Below, piece by piece: positions 55,869 to 64,000 of a stretch of 64,000 nt of DNA (the stretch's first letter is position 1; every line of letters begins with the position of its first letter). Under the pieces are notes generated by a model. The model was not told the DNA's origin and made no database searches. It saw nothing but the letters and a program-made list of their open reading frames with translations. A program made the position numbers and the translations under genes. The stretch is taken from positions 992,001 to 1,056,000 of the forward strand of contig NZ_CP064654.1 in NCBI RefSeq assembly GCF_015529805.1, in the 5' to 3' direction. The stretch is from Qipengyuania soli. GTDB lineage: Bacteria; Pseudomonadota; Alphaproteobacteria; Sphingomonadales; Sphingomonadaceae.

Positions 55869-56969
55869 TCACACGTTGAACTTGAACAGCATCACGTCGC
55901 CGTCCTGCACCACGTATTCCTTGCCTTCCTGGCGCAGCTTGCCGGCTTCCTTCGCGCCGCCTTCGCCGCCGAGTCCGACATAGTCGTCGAAGGCGATGGT
56001 CTCGGCGCGGATGAAGCCGCGTTCGAAATCGGTATGGATTTCGCCCGCTGCCTGCGGAGCTTTCGCACCGCTCGGGAAGGTCCATGCACGGGCTTCCTTT
56101 GGTCCGGCGGTGAAGAATGTCTTCAGGCCGAGCAGTTTGTAGCCTGCGCGGATGACACGGCTGAGGCCGCTTTCGTCGAGCCCGAGTTCGGTAAGGTATT
56201 CGGCGCGATCCTCGGCAGGCATGGCGACCAGTTCGCTCTCGATGGCTGCCGAGACGACGACCGCTTCCGCGCCCTCGGCAGCGGCCTTGGCGAACACCAG
56301 TTCGGACAGGGCATTGCCGGTCGAAGCATCCTCTTCCGCGACGTTGCAGACGTAGAGAACGGGCTTGGCGGTCAGCAGCTGTGCCTGGCGGAATATCCGT
56401 GCCTCTTCATCGTCCTTGGGCTCGGTCAGGCGGGCAGGTTTGCCCTCGCGCAGCAGGTCGAGTGCCTGGCCAAGGACGGAGGCCATCAGCTTCGCTTCCT
56501 TGCCGCCGCCGGTTGCGCGCTTGGCTGCGGCAGGAACGCGCTTCTCGAGACTTTCGAGGTCGGCGAGCATCAGCTCGGTTTCGACCACCTCGGCATCGGC
56601 AATCGGATCGACCTTGTTGGCGACGTGCTGGATATCGTCATCCTCAAAGCAGCGCAGCACGTGGACGATCGCATCCACCTCGCGGATGTTGCCGAGGAAC
56701 TGGTTTCCCAGGCCCTCGCCCTTGCTGGCACCCTTCACGAGGCCGGCGATATCGACGAAGGCGAGCTGCGTCGGGATGATCTTGGCGCTGCCGGCAATGG
56801 CGGCAATCTTGTCGAGCCGCTCGTCCGGCACCGAGACCTGCCCGACATTGGGCTCGATCGTGCAGAACGGGTAGTTCGCGGCCTGCGCGGCCTGCGTTTC
56901 GGTCAGTGCATTGAAAAGGGTGGACTTGCCCACGTTGGGCAGGCCGACGATCCCGCAACGGAAACCCAT
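55869..56969 (-). CDS. ychF: Redox-regulated ATPase YchF (Obg-like)
   Basis: A 366-residue OBG-family P-loop ATPase of near-universal occurrence: G1 GLPNVGKSTLFNALT, G3 DIAGLVKGAS and the TGS domain at the end (TFPSGAKAPQAAGEIHTDF, EYVVQDGDVMLFKFNV). It binds ribosomes and may affect translation or oxidative stress. Standard length, independent transcription unit. Confidence 0.96.
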   Translation of the reverse strand: MGFRCGIVGLPNVGKSTLFNALTETQAAQAANYPFCTIEPNVGQVSVPDERLDKIAAIAGSAKIIPTQLAFVDIAGLVKGASKGEGLGNQFLGNIREVDAIVHVLRCFEDDDIQHVANKVDPIADAEVVETELMLADLESLEKRVPAAAKRATGGGKEAKLMASVLGQALDLLREGKPARLTEPKDDEEARIFRQAQLLTAKPVLYVCNVAEEDASTGNALSELVFAKAAAEGAEAVVVSAAIESELVAMPAEDRAEYLTELGLDESGLSRVIRAGYKLLGLKTFFTAGPKEARAWTFPSGAKAPQAAGEIHTDFERGFIRAETIAFDDYVGLGGEGGAKEAGKLRQEGKEYVVQDGDVMLFKFNV

Positions 56970-57033
56970 CGAAAACTCCGGAATATGGCTTTGGCCGCGC
57001 CCTTAGCCAGAAGCGGAAAGGATTGCCAGCAGA

Positions 57034-58029
57034 TCAGGCCTTGTGAACAGCCCGGACGAGCGGCCCAAGCGGCGATCTACCGAGCCATTCTACCTGCGTG
57101 CGTGCGCAGACCTCGTTGATTGCGACCTGCGGGATGTCTCCACCGCTCACCGGGAGCCGGAGCGGCCGCGTGCCAGGGGGCATGCCAAGAACACGCGCCA
57201 TCGCTTTGGGCACGTCCATGGGGTCGGCAGTGCGCCCCGAACCATCTTCCTGTCCCATGCGTGCGACTACCTGCGGGTACCCGTCCAGATGGCGCTGATC
57301 CACGCGCTCCTTCAGCTCCTTCGAATAACGGTTTCGGTTGACCCAGACTTTGGTGGGATAACCACCCGGCTCGATGATAGTGACGCCGATATTATGCGGC
57401 ACAAGCTCGTAAGCGAGTTGCTCGAACAATGCTTCAACCGCGAATTTCGTTGCCGAATAGTGGCCTGCGTATGGGACAATCACGCGTCCCAACTGGCTGG
57501 ACACTGCGAATATGTGGCCCTGCTTCCCGGCCCGCATACCGGGGAGTACGGCGCGGGCCAGTCTTTGGTACCCGAGGACGTTCGTATCGAAAGCCAGGCG
57601 CGTCGCTTCCATGTCCTGGACTTCTATCGGCCCGGTAATGCCGATGCCCGCATTGTTGACGAGTACATCCATGCCGCGTCCGGCAATTCTCTCGGCCTCT
57701 GCCACGCCCGCAGCGACCTGCGCATCGTCGAGCACATCGATTTCGATGACATGGATGTCCAGCTTCTCGTCCCGGGCAAGTTTCCGCAATTCCTCCGCCT
57801 CGGGCCGGGGAAGGTTGCGCATGGTGGCAAAAACCTTCGCCCCCGCGCGCGCGAAGAGTTCGCTAGCAAGGCGCCCGAACCCGGATGAAGTGCCCGTGAT
57901 CAGTATGGCCTTACCAGAAAGTCCGCTCGCCGGTTCGATCGCATCCGCCAATGCTACGCGACTTCCGGCAAGTGTCGCTCCGGTGGCGGCGGCTCCGGCC
58001 AGAAGGCTCCTGCGATCAATCTGCGGCAT
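57034..58029 (-). CDS. Short-chain dehydrogenase with Tat signal peptide
   Basis: A 331-residue SDR. The N-terminus is a twin-arginine signal (DRRSLLAGAAATGATLAGS, cleaved near ALA/DA). The Rossmann motif TGTSSGFGRLAS and NNAGIG, plus catalytic Ser (SSQLG) and YSATK, are intact. It would be an exported NAD(P)-type oxidoreductase, unusual because cofactors are cytoplasmic; alternatively the protein folds with cofactor before Tat export. It is divergent from the TPR lipoprotein gene. Confidence 0.88.
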   Translation of the reverse strand: MPQIDRRSLLAGAAATGATLAGSRVALADAIEPASGLSGKAILITGTSSGFGRLASELFARAGAKVFATMRNLPRPEAEELRKLARDEKLDIHVIEIDVLDDAQVAAGVAEAERIAGRGMDVLVNNAGIGITGPIEVQDMEATRLAFDTNVLGYQRLARAVLPGMRAGKQGHIFAVSSQLGRVIVPYAGHYSATKFAVEALFEQLAYELVPHNIGVTIIEPGGYPTKVWVNRNRYSKELKERVDQRHLDGYPQVVARMGQEDGSGRTADPMDVPKAMARVLGMPPGTRPLRLPVSGGDIPQVAINEVCARTQVEWLGRSPLGPLVRAVHKA

Positions 58030-58111
58030 TTGCTCTCTCCCTTGCTTCGAATCCTAACACCGCGCCCGGTGCTTTCATCAATGGTTTATTCTCTCGTGGT
58101 AGGCGTAAACC

Positions 58112-59635
58112 ATGATCCGCAATCGACTGCTTTCCACCACGATCCTGATAGCCGCGGCGCTGTCCGCATGCTCGCCGAGCCCGGAGACGAGCTTTGCCAA
58201 CGGACGCGAAGCATTCGCCGCCAATGATTACCGCGGGGCGCGTGTCGCACTGATCAGTGGGCTACGCGAAAAACCCGATGACCATGAAATGCGCGTGCTT
58301 CTGGCGCGGACCCAGATTGCACTCGGCGATGGGGAAGGTGCCACATCTACGCTGGCAAAGTTGCCAAAGGAAATGACGGACCGCCCGGACGTGGCTGCTG
58401 TGGCAGGTGAGGCCGAAGTCCTGCGCGGTCAGTACGACAAGGGCATTGCCCTGGTCGACGGGCTGGAAACGGGCGCCGCCGACCGGGTTCGCGCTCTGGC
58501 TTATATCGGGTTAGGCGAGGTCGACAAGGCGGCAGAGGCGTTTGCAGCCGGTGCCGGCCGCGCAGCGCCCGATGCTTCGCTGCTGGCTTCCTATGCCCGC
58601 TTCTCGCTGCTGCAGGGCGAAGCTGCCAAAGCCGACGCATTGGTGGGCAGGGCGCTCAAGCTCGACCCGCGAATGGTCGAGGCTCACCTGGTTCGTGCCG
58701 ACATGCGCCTGGCGCGAAACGAATTGCCCGGCGCGCTCGCATCGTTCGATCGCGTGCTCGAACTGCATCCCGCCAATTTCGACGGGCGCGTTGGCAAGGC
58801 GGAAGTGCTGATCTCGCTTGGACGCCTCAAGGATGCTGAACCCCTGGCGGCGAGCCTTTCGGAAGAAGCACCTGACGAGCAATCGGTCATCTTCCTGTCC
58901 GCAAGGCTGGCAGGGAAGCAAGGCGACTGGGCCAAGGTCCGGTCCATCCTCCAGCCACATGAGGACGAGTTGCGGGTCAATCCGGTCGTCACAGCGCTCT
59001 ATGGTCGGGCGCTTATCGAGCTCGACCAACCAGCGGTAGCACTGGGCGTTTTGGAGCCTTCACTCAAACGCCATGGCGGATCGCGAGCCCTAAGGCGGCT
59101 TGTTGTGCGGGCGCAGCTGGCTTCGCGCGACCCTGCGGGCGCGCTGGCCACGATCCGTCCGCTTGCGAGCAGACCCGATGCCACGCCCGAGGAACTGAAG
59201 CTGGCCAGTCTTGCAGCCAAGGGCGCTGGGAGCGATGGCGCGGCATCGTTCGAAAAGCGTCTCAGCACACCCTCACCCGAATGGATCGGCGGTGAATTAG
59301 CAAAAGCCGATCGCGCACTCCGCAACCGGCAATGGAGCGATGCGGAGTCTCTCTATCAGAGCATCCTGACCCGGACCGGCGGCGAAAACGCGATGGTCCT
59401 CAACAATCTTGCCTTTGCCAAGCAGCAGCTGGGCAAGGATAGCGAGGCGCTCGACATGGCGCTTCGTGCAGTCAAGCTGGAGCCGGAGAACGCCTCGATC
59501 CTCGACACCGCAGGCTGGATGCTGGTCCAGTCCGGTTCGAAGGCCCGCGGTCTCGAAATGCTCAGGCGCGCAGCAAAGCTCGACCCGGACAATCGCACGA
59601 TTGCCCGTCATCTGGGACAGGCCGAGGCGAGCTAG
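58112..59635 (+). CDS. TPR-repeat lipoprotein
   Basis: A 507-residue lipoprotein (signal MIRNRLLSTTILIAAALSAC) almost wholly built of TPR-type helical hairpins (FANGREAFAANDYRGARVALI, YARFSLLQGEAAKADALVG, SYQSILTRTGGENAMVLNNLA in part). TPR lipoproteins named PrsT accompany PEP-CTERM/exosortase systems; here a PEP-CTERM protein gene is the convergent neighbour, so an export-assembly role is possible. The specific partner is unknown. Confidence 0.85.
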   Translation: MIRNRLLSTTILIAAALSACSPSPETSFANGREAFAANDYRGARVALISGLREKPDDHEMRVLLARTQIALGDGEGATSTLAKLPKEMTDRPDVAAVAGEAEVLRGQYDKGIALVDGLETGAADRVRALAYIGLGEVDKAAEAFAAGAGRAAPDASLLASYARFSLLQGEAAKADALVGRALKLDPRMVEAHLVRADMRLARNELPGALASFDRVLELHPANFDGRVGKAEVLISLGRLKDAEPLAASLSEEAPDEQSVIFLSARLAGKQGDWAKVRSILQPHEDELRVNPVVTALYGRALIELDQPAVALGVLEPSLKRHGGSRALRRLVVRAQLASRDPAGALATIRPLASRPDATPEELKLASLAAKGAGSDGAASFEKRLSTPSPEWIGGELAKADRALRNRQWSDAESLYQSILTRTGGENAMVLNNLAFAKQQLGKDSEALDMALRAVKLEPENASILDTAGWMLVQSGSKARGLEMLRRAAKLDPDNRTIARHLGQAEAS

Positions 59636-59661
59636 GCACCAAACATCGGCACGAAATGAAA

Positions 59662-59689
59662 GCGGCGCGTGATCGAAACCACGCGCCGC
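59662..59689 (-). terminator. Shared hairpin between the TPR and PEP-CTERM genes
   Basis: GCGGCGCGTG and CACGCGCCGC form a perfect 10-base-pair stem with an 8-base loop. On the minus strand TTTCATTTC follows, so it suits the PEP-CTERM gene; it may also end the TPR transcript. Confidence 0.6.
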
Positions 59690-59718
59690 CGAATGCGCTT
59701 GAATTGTATGGCCGACGC

Positions 59719-60441
59719 TCAGGCGTAGGCTACGCGAACCTTTGTCGCTGCCTGCCCACGTCCACGGGCGCCGAACGCAATGGCCAGGACAGCCATGCCG
59801 AACAGCAGGACCATGCCTGGTTCGGGGACGTCGTTGCCGCCCGACGAGCTGGTCGAGGTGATCTGGCGACCGCTGGCCGAGGTCACGCCGTCAATACCGC
59901 TGATCGACTGGTAGCGGACAAAGAAGTCGTCGAGGGTCAGGCTTGCAGGCGCCGTGCCGAAGCTGAGGCTCAGCGTGCCGGTCCCAGTCGCACCATCATA
60001 GACGCCGCCCGAACCGCCGCCTGCGCAGCTTCCGGTGCTCTGGGCCTGGAAACAGACGTCCACGGTGCCGATACCGTTCGGATAGTTGGAATCAGTGTTT
60101 GTGTAGCCGTAGGTTCCGGTGCTGGTCGCCGCGTCGATGTCGGGGTCAGTGTTGAACGCGAAGCCCGAGACACGCGAGGTAATGCCATCGTCAGCCGCGC
60201 CGGTGTTGGTCAGCGAATAATCGAAGGTGTAGATGCCGTTTTCGATCGCCGTAAGCGTGAGCGTGAGGGAGGAATTGAGACCGTCGAGCGAGGGGCCACC
60301 ATTGACGAAGCCGTCGAAATCGATGGTAAAGCTGTCGCCGACCGAGCCGGAATCCAGCAGGATCGGTTCCGCGATCGCGGGAGTGGCAGTCGCCAGTCCG
60401 ATGAGTGCCATGGCACTGGTGATGAAACGCTTGAAGTTCAC
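59719..60441 (-). CDS. PEP-CTERM sorting-domain protein (cistern-like)
   Basis: A 240-residue exported protein: signal peptide MNFKRFITSAMALIGLATATPA, a Ser/Thr/Gly/Asp-rich beta domain with two Cys (DVCFQAQSTGSCAGG), and a C-terminal sorting signal VPEPGMVLLFGMAVLAIAFG followed by Arg-rich ARGRG. This is the PEP-CTERM signal recognised by exosortases; the cistern family name is my best guess. The GTG start with GGGGG six bases before it is preferred over an upstream TTG. Confidence 0.85.
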   Translation of the reverse strand: MNFKRFITSAMALIGLATATPAIAEPILLDSGSVGDSFTIDFDGFVNGGPSLDGLNSSLTLTLTAIENGIYTFDYSLTNTGAADDGITSRVSGFAFNTDPDIDAATSTGTYGYTNTDSNYPNGIGTVDVCFQAQSTGSCAGGGSGGVYDGATGTGTLSLSFGTAPASLTLDDFFVRYQSISGIDGVTSASGRQITSTSSSGGNDVPEPGMVLLFGMAVLAIAFGARGRGQAATKVRVAYA

Positions 60442-60579
60442 AATTGCCCCCAAATCGGAATGACTTGCCTGATTTGCAGGTTCCGAAGTGTCACGTCCTT
60501 AGTGGCATTGCCAGCGCGCAGTCGGGTCTGTCTCAAAGGGGAACAAGCTGCTGGAAGGATGCTAACCGCTCGCGAGTGG

Positions 60580-61149
60580 TCAGTCCTGCAGGCGTAACGC
60601 CAGTTCACTCATGAAACGGGCATCGTCTCCACGAGCGAGCCATTCAGCTTCCGCGCCGATAGCCGCCAGCATGTCGGCAAGGTCGTCCATTTCCGACTTG
60701 GCATAATTACCCAACACATGGCCGGTGACTCGCTCCTTATCGCCGGGATGACCGATGCCAATCCGTACCCGCCGAAAATCCGGCCCGAGGTGCTGGTTGA
60801 TGCTGCGCAGGCCATTATGCCCGGCCAGTCCACCCCCGGTCCGAACCTTTACCTTGAACGGGGCAAGGTCGAGTTCGTCATGGAACACTGTCAGGGTGTC
60901 GACATCCAGCTTGTAGAAGCGCAGTGCCTCGCTCACCGAACGGCCGCTCTCGTTCATGTAAGTTGCGGGTTTAAGCAGCAGGATCTTCTGGTTGCCGATC
61001 CGACCTTCCTGCACCCATCCCGAAAACTTCTTCTGGACCGGGCCGAAATCGTACATCTCCGCCAGCAGGTCGCAGACCATGAAGCCGACATTGTGCCGGT
61101 GGAGCGCATATTGCGGTCCGGGATTTCCGAGGCCAGTCCAGATCTGCAT
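60580..61149 (-). CDS. pth: Peptidyl-tRNA hydrolase
   Basis: Releases peptide from stalled peptidyl-tRNA. The 189-residue protein has LGNPGPQYALHRHNVGFMV with catalytic His20, FHDELDLAPFKVKVR and GLAGHNGLRSINQHLG. Normal length. rplY and DUF1330 are upstream in the same direction, a frequent order for rplY-pth in proteobacteria. Confidence 0.96.
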   Translation of the reverse strand: MQIWTGLGNPGPQYALHRHNVGFMVCDLLAEMYDFGPVQKKFSGWVQEGRIGNQKILLLKPATYMNESGRSVSEALRFYKLDVDTLTVFHDELDLAPFKVKVRTGGGLAGHNGLRSINQHLGPDFRRVRIGIGHPGDKERVTGHVLGNYAKSEMDDLADMLAAIGAEAEWLARGDDARFMSELALRLQD

Positions 61150-61163
61150 GCGCGGCTGCTAGC

Positions 61164-61664
61164 TCAAGCGAGCGCGTCGAGAAAGGCCTGCGCCTCTGAA
61201 GGGCGACGGAAACGAACGATCCGTCCGGGGAAAGCCCCGAGGCGACGTTCGAGCGCTGGCGTTTTCACGCGACGAAAGACGGCGACGTTGTGGAGAAATT
61301 CGAGATCGAACCTTTCGGGACATCCCGGCGGGGCATCGGGACGGACGGTTCCGTGCAGTGTCGTGATGCGCTTCACCAGGCGCCAGAGACACAGTAACGT
61401 CGGATAGTCGAGCAGGATCGCCGTGTCGGCCAGAGCCAGCCTGCGTTCCATGCTGCCGCCGTAATTGCCGTCGATGATCCAGCTGTCGCCTGCAAGCAGC
61501 GTGTCGAGCTTGGCATCCCAGTCTGCCGGATCAGGTTCGGTCCAGCCTGGCAGGTGGTAGTGTGCGTCAAGGTGGATCAGGGGAAGGCCACTGTGCTGCG
61601 CGAGAGCGCGAGCAAAGGTCGACTTTCCCGCCCCTGGCGAGCCGATGACGAGGACGCGCTCCAC
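61164..61664 (-). CDS. P-loop kinase-like protein (topology modulation/adenylate kinase type)
   Basis: A 166-residue P-loop NTPase: Walker A VIGSPGAGKSTFARALA, LIHLDAHYHLPGW and IIDGNYGGSMERRLALADT are typical of the FlaR-like/DNA topology modulation family, whose members are small adenylate kinase-fold proteins without known substrate. GTG start, 12 bases after the DUF1330 gene. Confidence 0.85.
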   Translation of the reverse strand: MERVLVIGSPGAGKSTFARALAQHSGLPLIHLDAHYHLPGWTEPDPADWDAKLDTLLAGDSWIIDGNYGGSMERRLALADTAILLDYPTLLCLWRLVKRITTLHGTVRPDAPPGCPERFDLEFLHNVAVFRRVKTPALERRLGAFPGRIVRFRRPSEAQAFLDALA

Positions 61665-61676
61665 GATCTTGCGAGG

Positions 61677-62093
61677 TCAGGCGGTGGGCCAGATCGGCAA
61701 CAGCCGCGAGTCCGCGACCGCAGCGGTCCGATGGCAAGTGATGCGCTGGGCTTCGGGATCGGAAGCGAATGCGAGGAAGCTCTGCTGGTTCGCTTGCCGA
61801 ACGAGAACGACGTAGTCCCAAGCCTCCTCAGCCGGACCGATCAGGAATCCGTCCGCGCTGCCTGAAAACAGGACCTCACCCCCACTGGCCACCAGCAAGG
61901 GCTCAAGCTCGTCCATGTAGATGCGATAGGCCTGTTCGCCTGTCACTCCGCCTTCCGGCTCCAGCGCGGGTGCGTGCGAGTAATCGGCACGCTCGCGGAA
62001 GCGCAGCAGGTTGAGCATCACGACCGCTCCCGGTTTCGGGTTGCCGAAGAAGCGTGCTCCCTGTTCGGGCGTAACTTCCAGGTATTCTGCCAT
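61677..62093 (-). CDS. DUF1330 domain-containing protein
   Basis: A 138-residue alpha/beta-barrel dimer-type protein: VVMLNLLRFRERADY, YMDELEPLLVASGGEVLFSG and YVVLVRQANQQSFLAFAS match the DUF1330 pattern. Function unknown, soluble. It is separated from rplY by a strong terminator. Confidence 0.85.
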   Translation of the reverse strand: MAEYLEVTPEQGARFFGNPKPGAVVMLNLLRFRERADYSHAPALEPEGGVTGEQAYRIYMDELEPLLVASGGEVLFSGSADGFLIGPAEEAWDYVVLVRQANQQSFLAFASDPEAQRITCHRTAAVADSRLLPIWPTA

Positions 62094-62110
62094 GACTTCC
62101 CCTCCATAAA

Positions 62111-62142
62111 AGCAAAACGCCGGCCCCTCTCGGGACCGGCGC
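62111..62142 (-). terminator. Rho-independent terminator of rplY
   Basis: CGCCGG pairs with CCGGCG (with a CCC/GGG inner extension and one bulge), followed on the minus strand by TTTTGCTTTT. It is about 32 bases past the rplY stop. Confidence 0.8.
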
Positions 62143-62173
62143 TTCAGGAAACCCGCGAAGGGTGGGGCAGGGA

Positions 62174-62860
62174 TTACTCCGCGCCGCCTTCTTCTTCGGT
62201 GGTTTCTTCTTCTTCGGCTTCGTCAGCAGCCTGGGCGCTGGCGGGTACCGAAGCGGCGTCGGCCGACGAAGTGTCGCCTTCGGCCTTCTTGAGTGCCGAG
62301 GGAGCGACCAGCGTGGCGATGGTGAAGTCGCGATCGGTGATCGCGCTCTCGCTGCCGGCGGGCAGGGTCACTTCGCTGATGTGGATCGAATCGCCCACAT
62401 CCTTGCCGGTGACGTCGATCTCGATTTCGCTCGGGATCTTGTCGGCATCGCAGATGAGGTCGAGTTCGTGACGGACGATGTTCAGAACGCCGCCCTTCTT
62501 GAGGCCCGGGCTCTTCTCTTCGTTGGCGAACACGACAGGCACGTTCACTTCGACCTTCGCGCCCTTTGCAAGGCGGAGGAAGTCGACGTGTTCCGGGCGG
62601 TCGCTCACGGGATGGACAGCGACGTCCTTGGGAAGCGTGCGGACCTTCTTGCCACCGATCTCGATCTCGACGATCGAGTTCATGAAGTGGCCGGTGCCGA
62701 GCTGGCGAACCAGTTCCTTGGCTTCCACGTGAATCAGTGTGGGTTCTTCCTTGCCGCCGTAAATCACGGCAGGGACGCGGCCATCGCGGCGCAGTTGACG
62801 GGAGGCTCCCTTGCCAGCCCGTTCGCGCGCCTCGGCCGGCAGGGTCAGAGCGTCGCTCAT
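62174..62860 (-). CDS. rplY: 50S ribosomal protein L25/general stress protein Ctc
   Basis: A 228-residue L25 of the Ctc type: N-terminal 5S rRNA-binding domain ([26 protein letters not shown] in part) with a C-terminal TL5-like domain and an acidic Glu/Ala tail ([17 protein letters not shown]). It starts [11 protein letters not shown]; a long upstream in-frame run is not coding. Located before pth as in many bacteria. Confidence 0.95.
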   Translation of the reverse strand: MSDALTLPAEARERAGKGASRQLRRDGRVPAVIYGGKEEPTLIHVEAKELVRQLGTGHFMNSIVEIEIGGKKVRTLPKDVAVHPVSDRPEHVDFLRLAKGAKVEVNVPVVFANEEKSPGLKKGGVLNIVRHELDLICDADKIPSEIEIDVTGKDVGDSIHISEVTLPAGSESAITDRDFTIATLVAPSALKKAEGDTSSADAASVPASAQAADEAEEEETTEEEGGAE

Positions 62861-63012
62861 CTGTATTGCCTTTCGAATGCGTTTGAATGCTTCGGTCCGC
62901 CACGCCTCCAGGGATGACCATGACGCCGAAGGGCGCGCCATTAGGGGGAAGGGGGACAAAAGGCAAGCCTTGGTGTGCAGGGCCGGAAATCCCGCCACAG
63001 AGCTGCGCCAGG

Positions 63013-63903
63013 CTATTGCGTCCTTGCCACGCTGTACCCGCGGGCCTCGAGCATTGCCGCAAGACCATCGGGTCCGCCCATGTGGCCGGCGCCCACTGCG
63101 ACGAGAGGTTTCTCTGGGCGTGCCAATATGGTCGCCAGTTTTGCTGACCATTCGCGATTGCGCCGTACCAGCAGTGCCTCGCGCAGTTCCGGATCGGCGA
63201 GCATTCCACCGTCGGCAGTGCGGGATAACGCATCCACATCGCCGCGCAGCCAATCTCGGGCGAGACGGTCGTCTTCCGAGGTTCCGTCGGTGATCTCGTC
63301 GATCACCGCCTGCAACAGGTCGCGTTGATCGGTCTCGGGCAGGGTGTCGAAAATCGACAGTTGCCTTTGCGCGCCTTCCAGCTCCTCGACACTCCGGCCC
63401 CTGAAGTCGGCCAGCAGGGCGAGATCGGCACCATTGCCCCCGTCGCCATCCTGTGCGGCCTGGGCGAGGGCAAGGGCGGCGGCCCATGTCTCCATTGTGT
63501 CGAGATCACTTTCGGCAATACTCGCCTTCTCGAGCGCTGCATCGAGTTTTTCCCTGTAGGCTGGAGTCACGCGGCTGCGGATTTTGCCTTGCGGACCGTC
63601 GAACGCCAGCCTGCGGAATTGCGCTGCCATTGCCGCTCCATCCGCGAGATTGCCGACCTCGACAACCAGCAGGTCGGCCTCGTCGATCGCGGACTGCAGC
63701 CGGGCAGTACGCCATCTGGTTCCTTCAGGCAGGGCATGGATCGTTCCGAAGAGCCAGCCTTCAACGTTGCCCGAACCATCGCGGATTTCCCACAGGGCCG
63801 GTTGGGAGCCAGCCTCGGCAAACTCCTTGTCCTTCTTGCCGCACCCGGCAAGCAACAGTGTCCCGAAAAGGACACCGAAGATCGCTTTCGCCAGCGGGTT
63901 CAT
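63013..63903 (-). CDS. TraB/GumN family lipoprotein
   Basis: A 296-residue lipoprotein ([22 protein letters not shown]) of the TraB/GumN (TIKI-like) family: [24 protein letters not shown] with GTIH metal residue, [11 protein letters not shown], and the end [12 protein letters not shown]. Members are membrane-associated putative metalloproteases of unknown substrate. A second copy lies just upstream, so it is tandem. Confidence 0.85.
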   Translation of the reverse strand: MNPLAKAIFGVLFGTLLLAGCGKKDKEFAEAGSQPALWEIRDGSGNVEGWLFGTIHALPEGTRWRTARLQSAIDEADLLVVEVGNLADGAAMAAQFRRLAFDGPQGKIRSRVTPAYREKLDAALEKASIAESDLDTMETWAAALALAQAAQDGDGGNGADLALLADFRGRSVEELEGAQRQLSIFDTLPETDQRDLLQAVIDEITDGTSEDDRLARDWLRGDVDALSRTADGGMLADPELREALLVRRNREWSAKLATILARPEKPLVAVGAGHMGGPDGLAAMLEARGYSVARTQ

Positions 63904-63922
63904 GCGCTCACGGATCGCTGGC

Positions 63923-64000
63923 CTACTGGACCCGCTCGACCCGGAATCCGCGCTGCGTGAGATAATACTGGACGCTCTTTTCCCCGGCGAGGTGGCCTGC
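63923..64000 (-). CDS. TraB/GumN family protein, C-terminal fragment (5' end outside window)
   Basis: Reading in from the right edge on the minus strand gives AGHLAGEKSVQYYLTQRGFR and then VERVQ before a TAG. This matches the end of the adjacent TraB gene ([22 protein letters not shown]), so it is the tail of a tandem paralogue cut by the window edge. The stop is 19 bases from the neighbour's ATG. Confidence 0.75.
   Translation of the reverse strand, partial: AGHLAGEKSVQYYLTQRGFRVERVQ

Overview
The window is GC-rich, densely packed chromosomal DNA with no rRNA, CRISPR array, insertion sequence, prophage or integrated element that I can see. Gene content and order fit an alphaproteobacterium of the order Sphingomonadales, most likely an Erythrobacter-like lineage. 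The evidence is rpoD next to dnaG with yqeY, carAB-greA, the mreBCD-mrdA-rodA block, three GGAAC-N16/17-CGTT promoters typical of the alphaproteobacterial general stress sigma factor EcfG, a PEP-CTERM protein, and a carotenoid oxygenase. The lineage is inferred from these features and not from a database search.

Layout. 1-3.3 kb: two membrane proteins, then the overlapping xseB-ispA-coaD genes and an exported cyclophilin. 3.3-10 kb: queA and tgt (queuosine tRNA modification), separated by a TetR regulator, a carotenoid-cleavage-type oxygenase, a coupled ABC-2 exporter and an outer-membrane barrel protein. 10-16.2 kb: a secreted S9 peptidase with an M50-like membrane protease, rpsD, a GMC oxidoreductase and a stand-alone chorismate mutase. 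16.2-20 kb (minus): rpiB-glyA-two 74-aa paralogues-nrdR-trmJ. 20-26 kb: a Tat/lipoprotein-type GNAT protein, then rpoD, dnaG, a lipoprotein and yqeY. 26-31.4 kb: carA-carB, greA and a small wHTH/TM protein. 31.4-34.3 kb (minus): a cluster of small membrane-anchored proteins resembling E. coli yqjD/yqjE, with two EcfG-type promoters. 34.4-38 kb: eno and a phosphotransferase-unknown protein pair. 37.9-41 kb (minus): a riboflavin cluster made of an HTH-RibB-RibX fusion, a CYTH protein, ribH and a DMT transporter; a perfect dyad sits exactly in the spacer of the predicted ribB promoter. 41-42.4 kb: tRNA-Lys(CUU), a winged-helix protein and a LuxR solo. 42.4-48.2 kb: the elongasome operon mreB-mreC-mreD-mrdA-rodA. 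48.3-50.6 kb: mutL plus a lipoprotein. 50.6-52.7 kb: DUF1206, a glutaredoxin-MauE fusion and MaoC, behind a third EcfG promoter. 52.7-58 kb: a phosphodiesterase, a His/Met-rich outer-membrane protein pair, ychF and a Tat-exported SDR. 58-60.5 kb: a TPR lipoprotein and a PEP-CTERM protein. 60.5-64 kb: pth, a P-loop kinase-like protein, DUF1330, rplY and tandem TraB/GumN genes, the last cut by the window edge.

The parts that look least ordinary are the self-contained HTH-RibB-RibX gene with its promoter-embedded dyad and near-leaderless start, the three EcfG promoters linking otherwise anonymous membrane genes, the TetR-oxygenase-ABC block between queA and tgt, and a GNAT-fold protein with an apparent Tat/lipoprotein export signal. 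No intergenic stretch exceeds 300 bases; the longest, 258 bases upstream of the GMC gene, carries two perfect hairpins that could form the rpsD mRNA leader.
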